DNA from: Lophium mytilinum
Taxonomy: Eukaryota; Ascomycota; Dothideomycetes; Mytilinidiales; Mytilinidiaceae
Length of the DNA stretch: 64,000 nt
NCBI GenBank assembly: GCA_010093605.1
Contig: MU004188.1
Span: 258,341-322,340, forward strand
Direction: 5' to 3'
Shown: positions 48,366 to 58,634 of the stretch, in pieces
How the letters are laid out: the number at the start of each line of letters is the position of its first letter
How positions within the stretch are numbered: position 1 is the first letter of the stretch
Notes under the pieces: model-generated
What the model was told of the DNA's origin: nothing
What the model saw: the letters and a program-made list of their open reading frames with translations, nothing else
The model's database searches: none
Made by a program: the position numbers and the translations under genes

Positions 48366-48940
48366 TTCAAGGTGTTTGAGATCGGGCACGTCTGATTGAG
48401 ACTCCTTGAAAAGTTCTCTCTTTGATATAGATGTTTAGTAGGATACCCATGATGCTGCTAAAAGCAGTCGAAATGTTTCACACTTCAGACATTCACATTG
48501 CCCAAGGAACAATTAATCTATGGAATCAATGCGGACTATAGCTATTCCAGATATCGAGTTGTTCTGCGATTGTGATATCCATTCGAATGAAGCTACTCCG
48601 TCCCTTCGCCGCCCTTGCCCCTCGCTGGAGATAACAGGGCGTCCTAGAGTATAGATGCCATCAAGGTGATCGTGTCCCACAGACTCAGATGCATGAACAA
48701 GACATTCTCGAGATGACAGGCCGCTAACAGACCCTGCGTCGAGCGGTCAAATCACAGCAGGAGTTGTCGATCTCCAAATCGGATCAGATCTGCAACCCCG
48801 GGCGCCACTCCCGCACTGACCAAACTCTAACGAAAGCGCAGCAAAAGTTGTAGCCATCAGACCACCACGAACAGCACTCCTCGAGCAACGCTACCAGCTA
48901 CTCTGCCTTCAGAGAGCATTGCTAGAATACACTTGCGATC
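48366..48940. other. Intergenic region, COX19 promoter
   Basis: Nothing coding was seen between NPR3 and COX19; a short 3' UTR and promoter are assumed. Confidence 0.5.
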
Positions 48941-49997
48941 ATGAGTTCTTTCGGCGGCCCTGGAGGAGGTCAGAAGGTCTTCAAGCCCACCCCGTATGTG
49001 TTTGTCCAGCAAGCATCCCACCCACCCCTCCACCATGGCAGTCCATCACCACCCTCTCGCGTTGATCGCAGCCTCTTCCGGCTCAGTTGATGATTCCAAG
49101 TCGACATCGGAACAATTCAGCTGACCTCGTCCCCCATCGCAGACCTGAACGCGGATCCTTCCCACTCGATCACGACGGTCCGTACCTCCCCTCCTCATCC
49201 CAGAGACCACCCTTCTCCCTTGCCGTGCCCAACAAAAGCCACCTCTTCACACCCTCTGAGACATGAATGATAGCAGACGGCAGCTGATACGACCCATTCC
49301 ATAGGCGAGTGCAAGGCGATGATGACCTCCTACCTACGCTGCCTGCGTTCGCACCGGGGGATGAACGACCCGGAATGCCGGGGGCTGTCCAAGTCCTATC
49401 TGCAATGCCGCATGGAACGGTACGTACCGATGCCACCTCTTTATCGCTCGCGTCGCTCTCGAGCTCCCACTGCCAACCGCTGGAAAGACCAACCAGCCCG
49501 CCACCCCCTTGCGTCCTCTTTGCCTGTGATACCACCCTGTCACAATTAACCTTTTGGCATTCCACATCTGTCAAGTCTCAGCCGCAGCCCTTGCTGCCTC
49601 TCATCACTGCACCCTCAGCAAACCCGTCTCTGGTGGATGGGAAGGCTTGGGCGTGGATAGAGGCTGTAGGGAGGTTATCCCTTGCGTCCAGCAGACTTGA
49701 AACAAACCTTCCGTTGCACCGCTGCCGCTGCCGTGTGATCACTCGCTCGGCTTGTGCCGAGCACAGTCCACGTCCGCTACGCTCCACAATTAGCTCTTTT
49801 GTCTTCAGTATCTTCCGTCTGCACTGCTAACGCTAAGCCTCCTGGACAGCAACCTCATGGCGCCTGACTCAATGAAGAATCTCGGGTTCCAGGATCTGGA
49901 TGCCGCGACCACACAGGACAAATCGCCGACTACCACCTCGCAGCCCGGAAGTAGCAATACCGATGCGACCACACAGCCAACCTCCTCGTCGTCGTAG
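48941..49997 (+). CDS. COX19: COX19, cytochrome c oxidase assembly factor
   Basis: Four exons, 48941-48993, 49143-49177, 49305-49419 and 49850-49997, all in phase, give 116 residues. The diagnostic core is [20 protein letters not shown], followed by a twin CX9C hairpin: CKAMMTSYLRC and CRGLSKSYLQC, each with exactly nine residues between cysteines. The next segment, NLMAPDSMKNLGFQDL, matches the yeast Cox19 layout. The protein is oxidised by Mia40 in the mitochondrial intermembrane space and helps copper delivery and redox control for cytochrome c oxidase, with Cox11. Introns of 149, 127 and 430 bases total twice the coding length; the last is unusually long for this genome. The Ser/Thr/Gln-rich tail is not conserved. 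Confidence 0.95.
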
Positions 49998-52383
49998 CGA
50001 AAGTCGCCGCCATGCACGATCGGAATGCCGCCCTGAAGCAGCATCTGCGCCGTACCCAGCGCCGGCTCCCTCGGGCGGGTAGGAGAACGAGCCGCCTACC
50101 CACTCCCTTCTCACGTTGCCCACAGACTCCACCTCCACCTCGCATTCCTCAAGACCTCCCCACTCCGCGCCCCCCACCTCTCTTCAGCACAAAGAACACA
50201 GCCACGTCACATGTCTCCGTGTTACGGTACTAGTCGCCACCGCCCGCAACTTCCCTCCGCGTCCCACCGTGTCCCCTACCCACTGCTGTCGAGCAGTCCT
50301 GTCAATGAGTCACCGCGGCCGATTTTGCGCGACGCGCCGTGAAGTACGCTGTGGTGGGTTTAAAAATAGCTTCTTCCCAAGGCGTACGAGAGTGGGTCTG
50401 GGCGCTGTGTCTAACGTTGTACGCTCAGCGTCCGCCGTTTCGGAAGGGCGTACCGTTGGCGTTGTTATCGATAGTAGGTGCCTCCCCCCAACCTCGCGGG
50501 ATGTGCCGCTCGTGGTGGGTGTGCTCGATGATGGACGCCTCAATCTACAATCAAAGACAGATCTTCAGGGGAGTGATCGAACGTGTTGGGATGAGGGCTG
50601 ATGTATCAATATCTGTATACTATCTATCTGCAAAGAAAAAAAAGTGTATTGCAAGAAAGGCAACATATCTGCGTCTTTCGAAAATCTTAACTCCTAATGT
50701 TTGCAAGCATTACCCTACTCACCCCCCCTCCTCCCCACCCCCCGAAAAATTCTCCGACATCCCACCAAACGCCGCCAGCCTGACAGCTGCCGTCCCCCCC
50801 TCCCTTCCAGCGACCACGGCATCCCAACACCGCACCTGTCAACTGTCAGAACGCAAAAAAAAAAGCGGCGACCCACCTTAGCCCGTCTGCCGTGCCGTCC
50901 CCTCCCCTAGTAGATTCCCTGACCGACACTTTGTCGAACTTACGTGTATTCTACTATACGACAGCTTCAGGCAGTGTAGCCGGTGGGGTCTGTAACCCCT
51001 GCACAAACCCCCCCTGCCCGTCTGCCATGCTTGCGATCTTGCGTCGACGCCGTGGCCAGGATCTGGCAGCCCGCCCTCATGACGGAATGTAGTGCGCTGG
51101 CGCCTAGTAACGAGGGAAAGGGCCAGAGGTCGGAGGGCCGGGGACCGGTCGGTCCGCGGTGGGGAGGGGGGGGGCCGCCGGTGGTGCTGGGATGGCAGTG
51201 GTATGAGCAAGAGTGCTTTGGTGGGCTGGTTACGATAGCTTGATGTGTGAGTTGTTTGCATAGGTGACAACGAGAGACTGGTTCAAGGCATCAGTGTGGG
51301 AGGTTGCTTTCATTCGAGTAAGTAACGTTGAGGTTATCATGCATGCATGCGATGAGTAGATGCAAGCGCGGCTCATCGCAACAACATCGGGAACAGGCAC
51401 TCTCCCCTCAGAGACAGACATCGAACGCAAGACAGCGGAGTCAACAAGTAGCACACGACATGAGTGGAGTAGAGTAAAGGCTTCAGTGGTAGATAGAATA
51501 GGTAGAACTCAATAGACGCGCAATAACCCCCCAAGAAACCCAGAAAAAACAAACCCCACAAAATGAAGATCCCCGTGCATACAAAAGCCCACTCGTATGC
51601 AGAAAAAGAAATTCCCACGAAACAAACCATATGACCGAAATCAGCGGAAAGAAAAGAAAGAGAAGGGAAAGAAAACCCCTCACAGGGCAAAGCCAGCCCA
51701 CCGATCCTGCTAAGCCCGAGATGAGTGAAACAACAACCCCAAATTAGATAAAGAGTCAGAAGAGAATAGAAAGGGAATATGAAAGCCGACAAAAGAATCC
51801 TACAACGAGGAGTGAACGCCGGCCGCGGACTAGGACGACTCCTCGATGAAGCAAGGGGTCGACCAATGTCCCGGATATGCCCAGTGACAAACGCCGAGGT
51901 GCGCCAAGAGGGTGCTGAGGCTAACTCCTAGTGATGAAAGGAAAAGGAAAAGAAAGGAAAGGAAATGGATGGATGGATGGGTATGATGCAACGGATGCAA
52001 GTGTGCGAAGAGTCCCTCGCCTCCAAAAGCCTGGTATCCAGCCAGGCTATGCGGCGAAGATGATGAAAGGAAAGCGTGGGAGAGGGAAAGCCATGCAAGC
52101 ATGCAGATTTGAGCAGAGAACAAGTTCCGTGATGAAAATTGTTGCTTTCGTCCATGTCCCAAAAGAGATATCGGGAGGTTGTCATTGATATTCAAGAACA
52201 CAATATGGCGGACAGCCTGACTCTCAGTCTCTTGTGCCTTCCCTACTCTAAAAATGGATCCTGATGCAAATGTGTGCGGGGTATCGTCGGGGTATCATGG
52301 CGCAAAATCGCATAAGCAAGAATGAGTGGCGTCGATGCGTGTAGCAGCGGATAAGATCGATGTATGTGAGATGAGTGCAGGAA
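49998..52383. other. Convergent gene-free region
   Basis: 2.4 kb between COX19 (plus) and the bHLH gene (minus). Low-complexity C-runs lie near 50720-50810, a G-run near 51167, A-rich stretches near 51540-51680 and GGAAA/GGAT repeats near 51930-51980. Frames here are products of skewed composition; nothing conserved was recognised. The 3' UTRs may be long. Confidence 0.45.
51930..51981. repeat. Purine microsatellite
   Basis: Irregular GGAAAA/GAAAGGAAAG repeats passing into four GGAT units. It is a simple sequence repeat in a presumed 3' flank. Confidence 0.75.
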
Positions 52384-54141
52384 TCAACCCATCTCCATGC
52401 CGTTGTATTCGTCTTCCTCCTTCAGACTGAATGATCCGCCGCTGCTACCGCCTTGGTGATTCATCCAGAACTGGTCGCCGTTGCCCCCCGAGTTGTGCCC
52501 ACTACCGCCGCTCTGCATGCCAGGGCTCAAGCTTTGTGGAGAGATTTGATGGATAGGCTCGCCAGCAATGTTGGTGTGCTTCGGTACACGTAGACCTGAA
52601 CCAGGACCCCGAGAATACTTGAATGTGCTAGTACCATTCTTCTCGACAGCATCGACAAGCTCGGTTCGCATGCGGCGTTCTTCTTCCGTCTCATCGGTGG
52701 GCCACTCTTGACCAGTCAACTGCTTCAGTTGAGCGCTCATCTCATCCGTCTCCTGGAGCTTCTTGTAAAGGAACCACATCAAGTCTCGAGTCCAGCTGAC
52801 AGCGCCGTTGAGAATGTCTCCCTTGTTCGGGCCTTTGTCTTTCTCCTCGATCGGGAGCCCTTGCGTGATGTTTCCGGCGGCTCGTCTGCCACTTCCACCG
52901 GCTAGGAGTGAAGTAGCATGCGGCGGTGACATTCCCGTTGCAGTGAGAGAGGGTGATAGTGGTCCGTTATTGCTGATGTGCTTACGGACTTTCTCGTCAT
53001 CAAGGCGATGGGCTGGTACTAGTCTCGATAGATCGTGGATTCTCTCGTTGATGTTGTCTCGTCGACGACGTTCGACAAGGTTATGTGACTCGCGTCGTCT
53101 ACGCTTCTTCGCATCCTGTGATTGGCCAATGTCAACCTTAGTGGGCAGGGAAGCATGTTTTCCTGTACCGAGTACCTCAGAGATCTGCTGGTGATGGAGA
53201 GAGCCAGTGTGAGGTGACTGGTTTGGAGAGTCGATCCAAGAGTGAGCGCTGCCTGGGGTGTTGTCCCACTGGCTAGAGATGGATTTCTGGTGTCTGTGGC
53301 TCATGGCGTTTGCCATGATGGGCTGAGACGGAAAGCTGCCAGAGTCTGGAGTGCCAAGATGGAGTCCTCCTAGTGCTGGTGTCTTCGGCGACATGGGGCT
53401 TCGAGTATCGGAGCCGTTACGACTCATACCGCCAGGCATCTTAGCTCGAGCACGGGCGTTGATATCGAGCGATCCGTTCTGCATGCTTGGCGTTGGCATG
53501 CCTTGTTGGAAAGCCACTCGTTGCGGAGCTGACTGGTACTGCGAGAAGTCGAAGTTGTTTTGCATGAAGGGAGACTGGATTGGTTGGTCGTCCGGGGTAT
53601 GTGAGTAGATTTGCATATTCGGATGGCTCATCGACACACCGCCATTCGAAGTAGCAGGGTAGTAGCCGCCTTGGTTCTGGCCCATATTGTCTTGGTTTCC
53701 GTAATCGTTGAAACCTGATGGGCCAACGAGGTCGGCAAGTTCGTCGTCGGGAATACCTGCGTTTCCCTGCAGGTAGCTGGAACTCATGTTTGAGGTGCCA
53801 TACTGTTGGCCTATAGAAAAGCTCCCGCTCATGGTCAAGTCGGATGGATTAATGGCGCCGATATTGTCATGCGAGTTCCCGAACTGCTGACCAGGGAACT
53901 GCGGGTGCATGTCCAATCCGTTCTGGCCCATGAACCTCATCTCATCAAACTCCTCCTTGATGAATGGCTGGGGTGATCCGTTGCCGGTCATGTTGATCCT
54001 GTTGGAGAACGAATACGGTTCGTCCGAAGGGTTGCCTAGACGAAGATCCCGCTTCGTGGACTTGGTGGGCCAATTGTAAGAATGATATGTGTTGATTGCG
54101 TCAGCTTGAGAGACGGTCAGCAGGACTCCTTCACGCAACAT
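52384..54141 (-). CDS. Basic helix-loop-helix transcription factor
   Basis: A single-exon model of 585 residues from the ATG at 54141; the frame remains open upstream to about 54303 without an ATG, so an extra 5' exon cannot be excluded. The DNA-binding basic region and helix 1 are RRRRESHNLVERRRRDNINE and RIHDLSRLVP (about residues 345-375). A long loop of about 60 residues follows, then helix 2 KGDILNGAVSWTRDLMWFLY (about 435-455). The H-E-R pattern of the basic region predicts binding to E-boxes (CANNTG), and the invariant SREBP tyrosine is absent. The N-terminal 330 residues are Gln/Asn/Ser/Met-rich, typical of an activation domain. It resembles the conserved filamentous-fungal bHLH group related to yeast Rtg3; the target genes are unknown. 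Confidence 0.88.
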   Translation of the reverse strand: MLREGVLLTVSQADAINTYHSYNWPTKSTKRDLRLGNPSDEPYSFSNRINMTGNGSPQPFIKEEFDEMRFMGQNGLDMHPQFPGQQFGNSHDNIGAINPSDLTMSGSFSIGQQYGTSNMSSSYLQGNAGIPDDELADLVGPSGFNDYGNQDNMGQNQGGYYPATSNGGVSMSHPNMQIYSHTPDDQPIQSPFMQNNFDFSQYQSAPQRVAFQQGMPTPSMQNGSLDINARARAKMPGGMSRNGSDTRSPMSPKTPALGGLHLGTPDSGSFPSQPIMANAMSHRHQKSISSQWDNTPGSAHSWIDSPNQSPHTGSLHHQQISEVLGTGKHASLPTKVDIGQSQDAKKRRRRESHNLVERRRRDNINERIHDLSRLVPAHRLDDEKVRKHISNNGPLSPSLTATGMSPPHATSLLAGGSGRRAAGNITQGLPIEEKDKGPNKGDILNGAVSWTRDLMWFLYKKLQETDEMSAQLKQLTGQEWPTDETEEERRMRTELVDAVEKNGTSTFKYSRGPGSGLRVPKHTNIAGEPIHQISPQSLSPGMQSGGSGHNSGGNGDQFWMNHQGGSSGGSFSLKEEDEYNGMEMG

Positions 54142-57107
54142 GTTGAAGACGTTGATGCTTGTGTTGAGAAAAGGATGAAGGGGGTTGATGCAGACAGTGG
54201 TGTTGGGTCTTGATATGTATGGGATGGGCTGCAAGTGGACGGAAATAGACCTCGGGCGACTGTCGCATGACAATTCACTCTTCGGTACAGGGAAGGGATG
54301 CACGGAATAAAGACTTACAGGCCACTGGCATAACTAGTTGAGGGTTGCAACAGCCCTTGGAATGTGGGCGTTAGACCCTGCCGCTGGGTCCCTGTGGACG
54401 ATCTGAAACGATCTGTTCTTTGACCCAACCGAGTGACTACGGAATGCACGGTAGCAAGAGAGAGGGTGATTGCAGCACGAGACCGGTTCGTGACCATATA
54501 AGGGTTCGCAGAAGCAGTTTGTGTGGGTGTGCGGGCAGGCGGGCCGTGGCTCGCTTGGTGACAGGCAAAGGCTTTGTCTTCGGGTGGTGCTCGAGTTTGC
54601 TCTAAATCTGCATAAGAGACGTTAGGCCCGCATTCTCTGTGCCCTTTTGCGCTCTGCACCGCGCTCCCAGAGAAGAAGTCAAGCTCACCAGACACAATTG
54701 TCTCAGCGGGCTGTGGTGCTCGTGCAATCTGGCCGACAAAATTGTTTCCACTGCACGCTTCACGAGGCAAATGGGCAAGGACTCCCAAGACACAGTCTGG
54801 CCGGCTGTACTGAAGGGCGCGGGAGAGAGCGACTCTGGCAGAGGCGTGGTGCTACCGTCGAGGCGGGAGCTGCTCTCGGGGCCGGATGACGTTGAGCCGG
54901 TGGAGGTCGCGCAGAGGTAGGCAGACAAGGTAATGCCGTGTGTCCCGTCAGGTGCGTTGCTCGTGGCTGCGGATCTGAGACGGTCTGGATAGGCAAATCT
55001 GTTAGCTGGGGTTCTGCACACAGAGATTCAATGTCCAACGGCGCAAAGGCTGGTTGCATGTGAAGTGGCGCACAATACCACGGACAACGGGGAGCAGGGC
55101 GGACGGCGCAGCGCCTTTGGCGTGGTGGTTGGGTGCTACAGCGAGCGGGCCGGCGAGCGGTCGGTAGGGGCGTTACACGGGCGTGAGATAGTGCCTGTGA
55201 GGCTATTTTGGCCGTCGAGCGGTGAATTGAAAGCGTGCGCAACGCTCAAGCTCCAGGGCTCGCGCAGATGCGGCAGGTGAAGCAGTGAAAAGCAGCAGCG
55301 GACTCACCTCGAGGACAGCAAGCAAGACACGATGCAGGCGCGGAGGGCAGGCCGACGGAGGATTGGCCGCTGAGGGGGGCCGGCGGCTAGGTGCTTCTGG
55401 CTGTCGGAGGAAGCAAACGAGACGAGTCGTCGGTGGTGTCGGGAGGGGTGGGTAGGACAGGTTTGCCGACTTCTTTGAGGTGGTTGACGCTGTCTTCGGG
55501 GCAGGGTGGTGGAGCGCTGGCCGGCGATGTGGTTCAATGGAGGGGCCCTGGGCTGTCTGTGTCACTCTCTGGGGTGGAAATATGTGACGATGGCGGGGGA
55601 GGGTCCGGGGTGTGCTCTCGGTGCTCGATCTGGCCTTGTCACTGCGGGTGAGGAGGATGCGCGCCGAGCCGGGATTGAGGTGCTTCCGTCGACAGAGTGA
55701 GAGTTGGGTAGGAGGGTACAGGAGGCTGAAGAGAGGGTTGCGGAAAAGGAGCTGGGAGAGCGGCGAGGTTTGTTCAGGCCAGCGTACGCAGCGAGGCGGT
55801 GGAGGAGTCGTGTGGGATGCTGGTGCTAAGAGAGCCCCGGCGACGAATGAGAGGCGGGCCGAGCACCGCAGTCTTTTTTCACGATGCGGCGCGAGCTGAG
55901 GGCACAAAGGCCGCCCGGGGTGCGACTGGCAATGGCTGCCGCAGTGCCGTGGCTGCCGATGAGGGCTTCGCAGGCTGAATGGATATGCGCGGGTGCTTGG
56001 TGCTTGGGGCCTGGTGCGGAGGGCGCGGCTGTGACGTACGGGAGGATTATGCTTCAGAGTCGTCTGGATGCTGATGGGATGGGACGGACGGTAGGGAGTG
56101 ATTATTCTATGCGGATGCGGAAGCTGATGCGAACTGGCAGCACAAGAGGCGCTGGCCACGGCGAGGACATGGGCAGTTGATATAGCAGCCGCGCTGTGGC
56201 TCATTCACTGCTGCGAGGCCTCCACACCACGCAGGGCGGCCTCTTTGGTCACTTGCGGCGTGGATGGGTGCCCGAAGAGTCCGAAGAAGGGCAGGTCTCA
56301 GAACGCGCCGTGAGTCACCCTGGACTAGAGATGGCAGCCGCGACAGCCTCCATTCTGCTTTCCCTGTGCATACCATTGCAGTATGGTGCAATATGGCGCC
56401 AGCAGAGAGGTTTAGGCCCGGCAGTGACTGCGTAATGCGCCTGAGACGGCCCGCTATTCTAGCTTACAGGCCACGACCCCGGCCTCAATTCACTCCCGAC
56501 CGCGACGCCATCGTGAGCCCTGGGCCTTCACCACCACACCTCCCGAACCTCCCACCCACCTCACTGCCACCCTCCACACCCTCTCGAACCCCCCGCCAGG
56601 CCAATCGACGCCTCGCACCCGCCACACGCGCCCCGACCTCCGCTGCCACTCCGCTGCCACACCCCGTGGCGAGCCCTCAGCCTCTTGGCGGCCTCCCCAA
56701 GTCGCACCTCGACCTAATCACAAGCCGCCTGCACCGACCCTGCTGTCTAAGACCTGTCTTGCCGCTGCCATTGGACACCTGCCTCTGCTTCCAGGCGGAG
56801 ATCATCTGCACGAAATCCTCCGTCCCGTCGCAAACCCACTGCTCGACCGCCGCTCTGCACCCTCCGTCCTGCACCACCGCCGCGCATCTGGGAGAGTAGG
56901 AACCACAGCTGCAGACGGCCCGTCTTCCGAACCAGCATTATATCTGTGCGCCTCCAGCGGCTTCAGCAAAAGTCGCTCTGATCTACCCCACAGCCCTCTG
57001 TGCCAGCCGGCTTGGAGCAGGCTCCCTTCCTTGTGCCAGACCGTCGCCTCATCGCCGCCTGATAGCCGTGTCTTATCTCCAAACCGTACCCGGCAACATA
57101 CTGCGGC
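54142..57107. other. Long divergent GC-rich leader region
   Basis: 3.0 kb between the bHLH (minus) and SFT2 (plus). It is very GC-rich, with long but motif-free frames on both strands. The minus-strand side directly upstream of 54141 is probably 5' UTR, perhaps with introns, which is common for regulatory fungal genes. The plus-strand side from about 56450 is CT-rich and leads to SFT2. Confidence 0.45.
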
Positions 57108-58634
57108 ATGGCGTCGGCCAACTTCCGCGACTCGATGAACTCGCTGGGCTGGAGTAGGAGAGACCCAGACATTCCCGTCAACACTTCGTCGCAGTCAACG
57201 CCCATTCTCAACAGGCTGCAGAGCCTCAACCCCTTTGGTTCCGGTGGCTATGTTAGGCTGCCGACCGCGGGAGAAGGGCCTGGCGCGCCGCTGCCAGCGC
57301 CGACAAGGAGGGAGGAGGAGGAAGGCTGGTTTGCGCGTAAGTGACTTTGACTCTCTGCCCCAACGCCTGGTCTGCTCTCAATTGCCGTCCGCAGCATGAC
57401 CTGGACGTGCACTGCGCCGATCGCTGAGCGACTGTGACAAGAGGGCAGTTCCTGCGTTGCTCCCTCTGCCTGCATGAGGCTTGCATATACCCGTCCACCC
57501 GTCTGCACATCCTCGATGCGCACGGAGAAATGCTTGCTAACGAGTACACTTTGCCGCAGTGAGCAGGTGGGATCGCCTGCTAGTTTTCGGGGGCCTCAAC
57601 CTTGCAGCAGCAGCGATGTTTGCTACCTGCTTCGCCCTCATGTTCACCCCCCTTTTCATCGTAAAACCGCGGAAGTTTGCCATCCTGTATGTTTCGATGC
57701 CCTTCCATTGTCCCCTGTTTCTCCCCTTTGCGCCTGCCTGTGAGCCCTGCGGCGAGCGCCATTGTGTCCCCGTGGCGTCCTACTTGCATCATGACTCTCT
57801 CTAGCCACGTTCTGGGTCAGACAGAGACGAACCACACCCCCTCAAACTCGATCATGCGGGTGCTAGCTTCGGGGCACTGCAGAAGGGCCTACCTAATCTC
57901 AACTTCGCCCTTTTGCCCTGCTTCCGTCGTCACCTGTCGTGCGCAGCTACACTAGGAGGATAATGCTAATCGCCGAGGATGCAGGTGGACCATGGGCTCG
58001 CTCCTATTCCTGGCCTCATGGGCCGTCATGATGGGCCCCTTGCAATACAGTGAGCGCGTCTATTCCACTCGAGACATCCCTGTTTTGCTAAACATGCACC
58101 ATCGCAGTGCAACATCTCATTTCAGGCCCTAGATTGCCCTTTACAGCGGCATACTTCGGCAGCATCGCGCTCACGCTCTATTTTTCGCTCGGCGTAAGTC
58201 AGTCTCCTACCTTCAGTCCCGACGCAGATCCCTGCACTTTCAATAAAGCGTCCACCCCTGTTTCTCCACCCTGCCTTACACCCTCCCGTTCTCCTAAGCT
58301 CCGCCCATCCCTGCACTCTCCCTCCAGCCTTGACCACACCAGAGCAAACACCCTCAGGCCCCCCTTCTCTCCCTCTTCTCAGACCTAAGCCTCCCACACC
58401 CCCACGTTTCGCGCTTATCGATTGCACCCATCCCACTCAGGTCTCGTGCCCGAACTAATGCCGTCCGCGTGACATCTGCAGCTGCACTCAACCATCCTCA
58501 CCGTCGTCGCTGCCATTGCTCAGCTGGTCGCCTTGCTCTGGTATCTAGTCTCGTACTTCCCCATGGGCTCGACGGGCCTGCGCTTCGCGGCGCGCTTTGG
58601 AGGGAATAGGGTCGCGGCCTGGATGAACGATTAA
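57108..58634 (+). CDS. SFT2: SFT2, Golgi vesicle-fusion membrane protein
   Basis: Five exons, 57108-57336, 57560-57686, 57985-58049, 58108-58193 and 58482-58634, with consistent phases, give 219 residues, close to the 215 of yeast Sft2. A soluble N-terminus of about 75 residues is followed by four membrane segments: LVFGGLNLAAAAMFATCFAL, SLLFLASWAVMMGPLQY, FTAAYFGSIALTLYFSLG and ILTVVAAIAQLVALLWYLVS. The SRWDRLLVFGGLN, KPRKFAILWTMGSLLF and SGPRLPFTAAY segments are family hallmarks. Sft2 acts with Got1 in endosome-to-Golgi fusion with the syntaxin Sed5. Introns of 223, 298, 58 and 288 bases exceed the coding length. Confidence 0.95.

Noticed and set aside
55203-56204. 333-codon minus-strand frame in the bHLH-SFT2 interval
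   Set aside because: Its composition (Pro, Arg, Ser, His) is what GC-rich pyrimidine leaders give in any frame; there is no motif or splice pattern, and overlapping frames on both strands are equally long.
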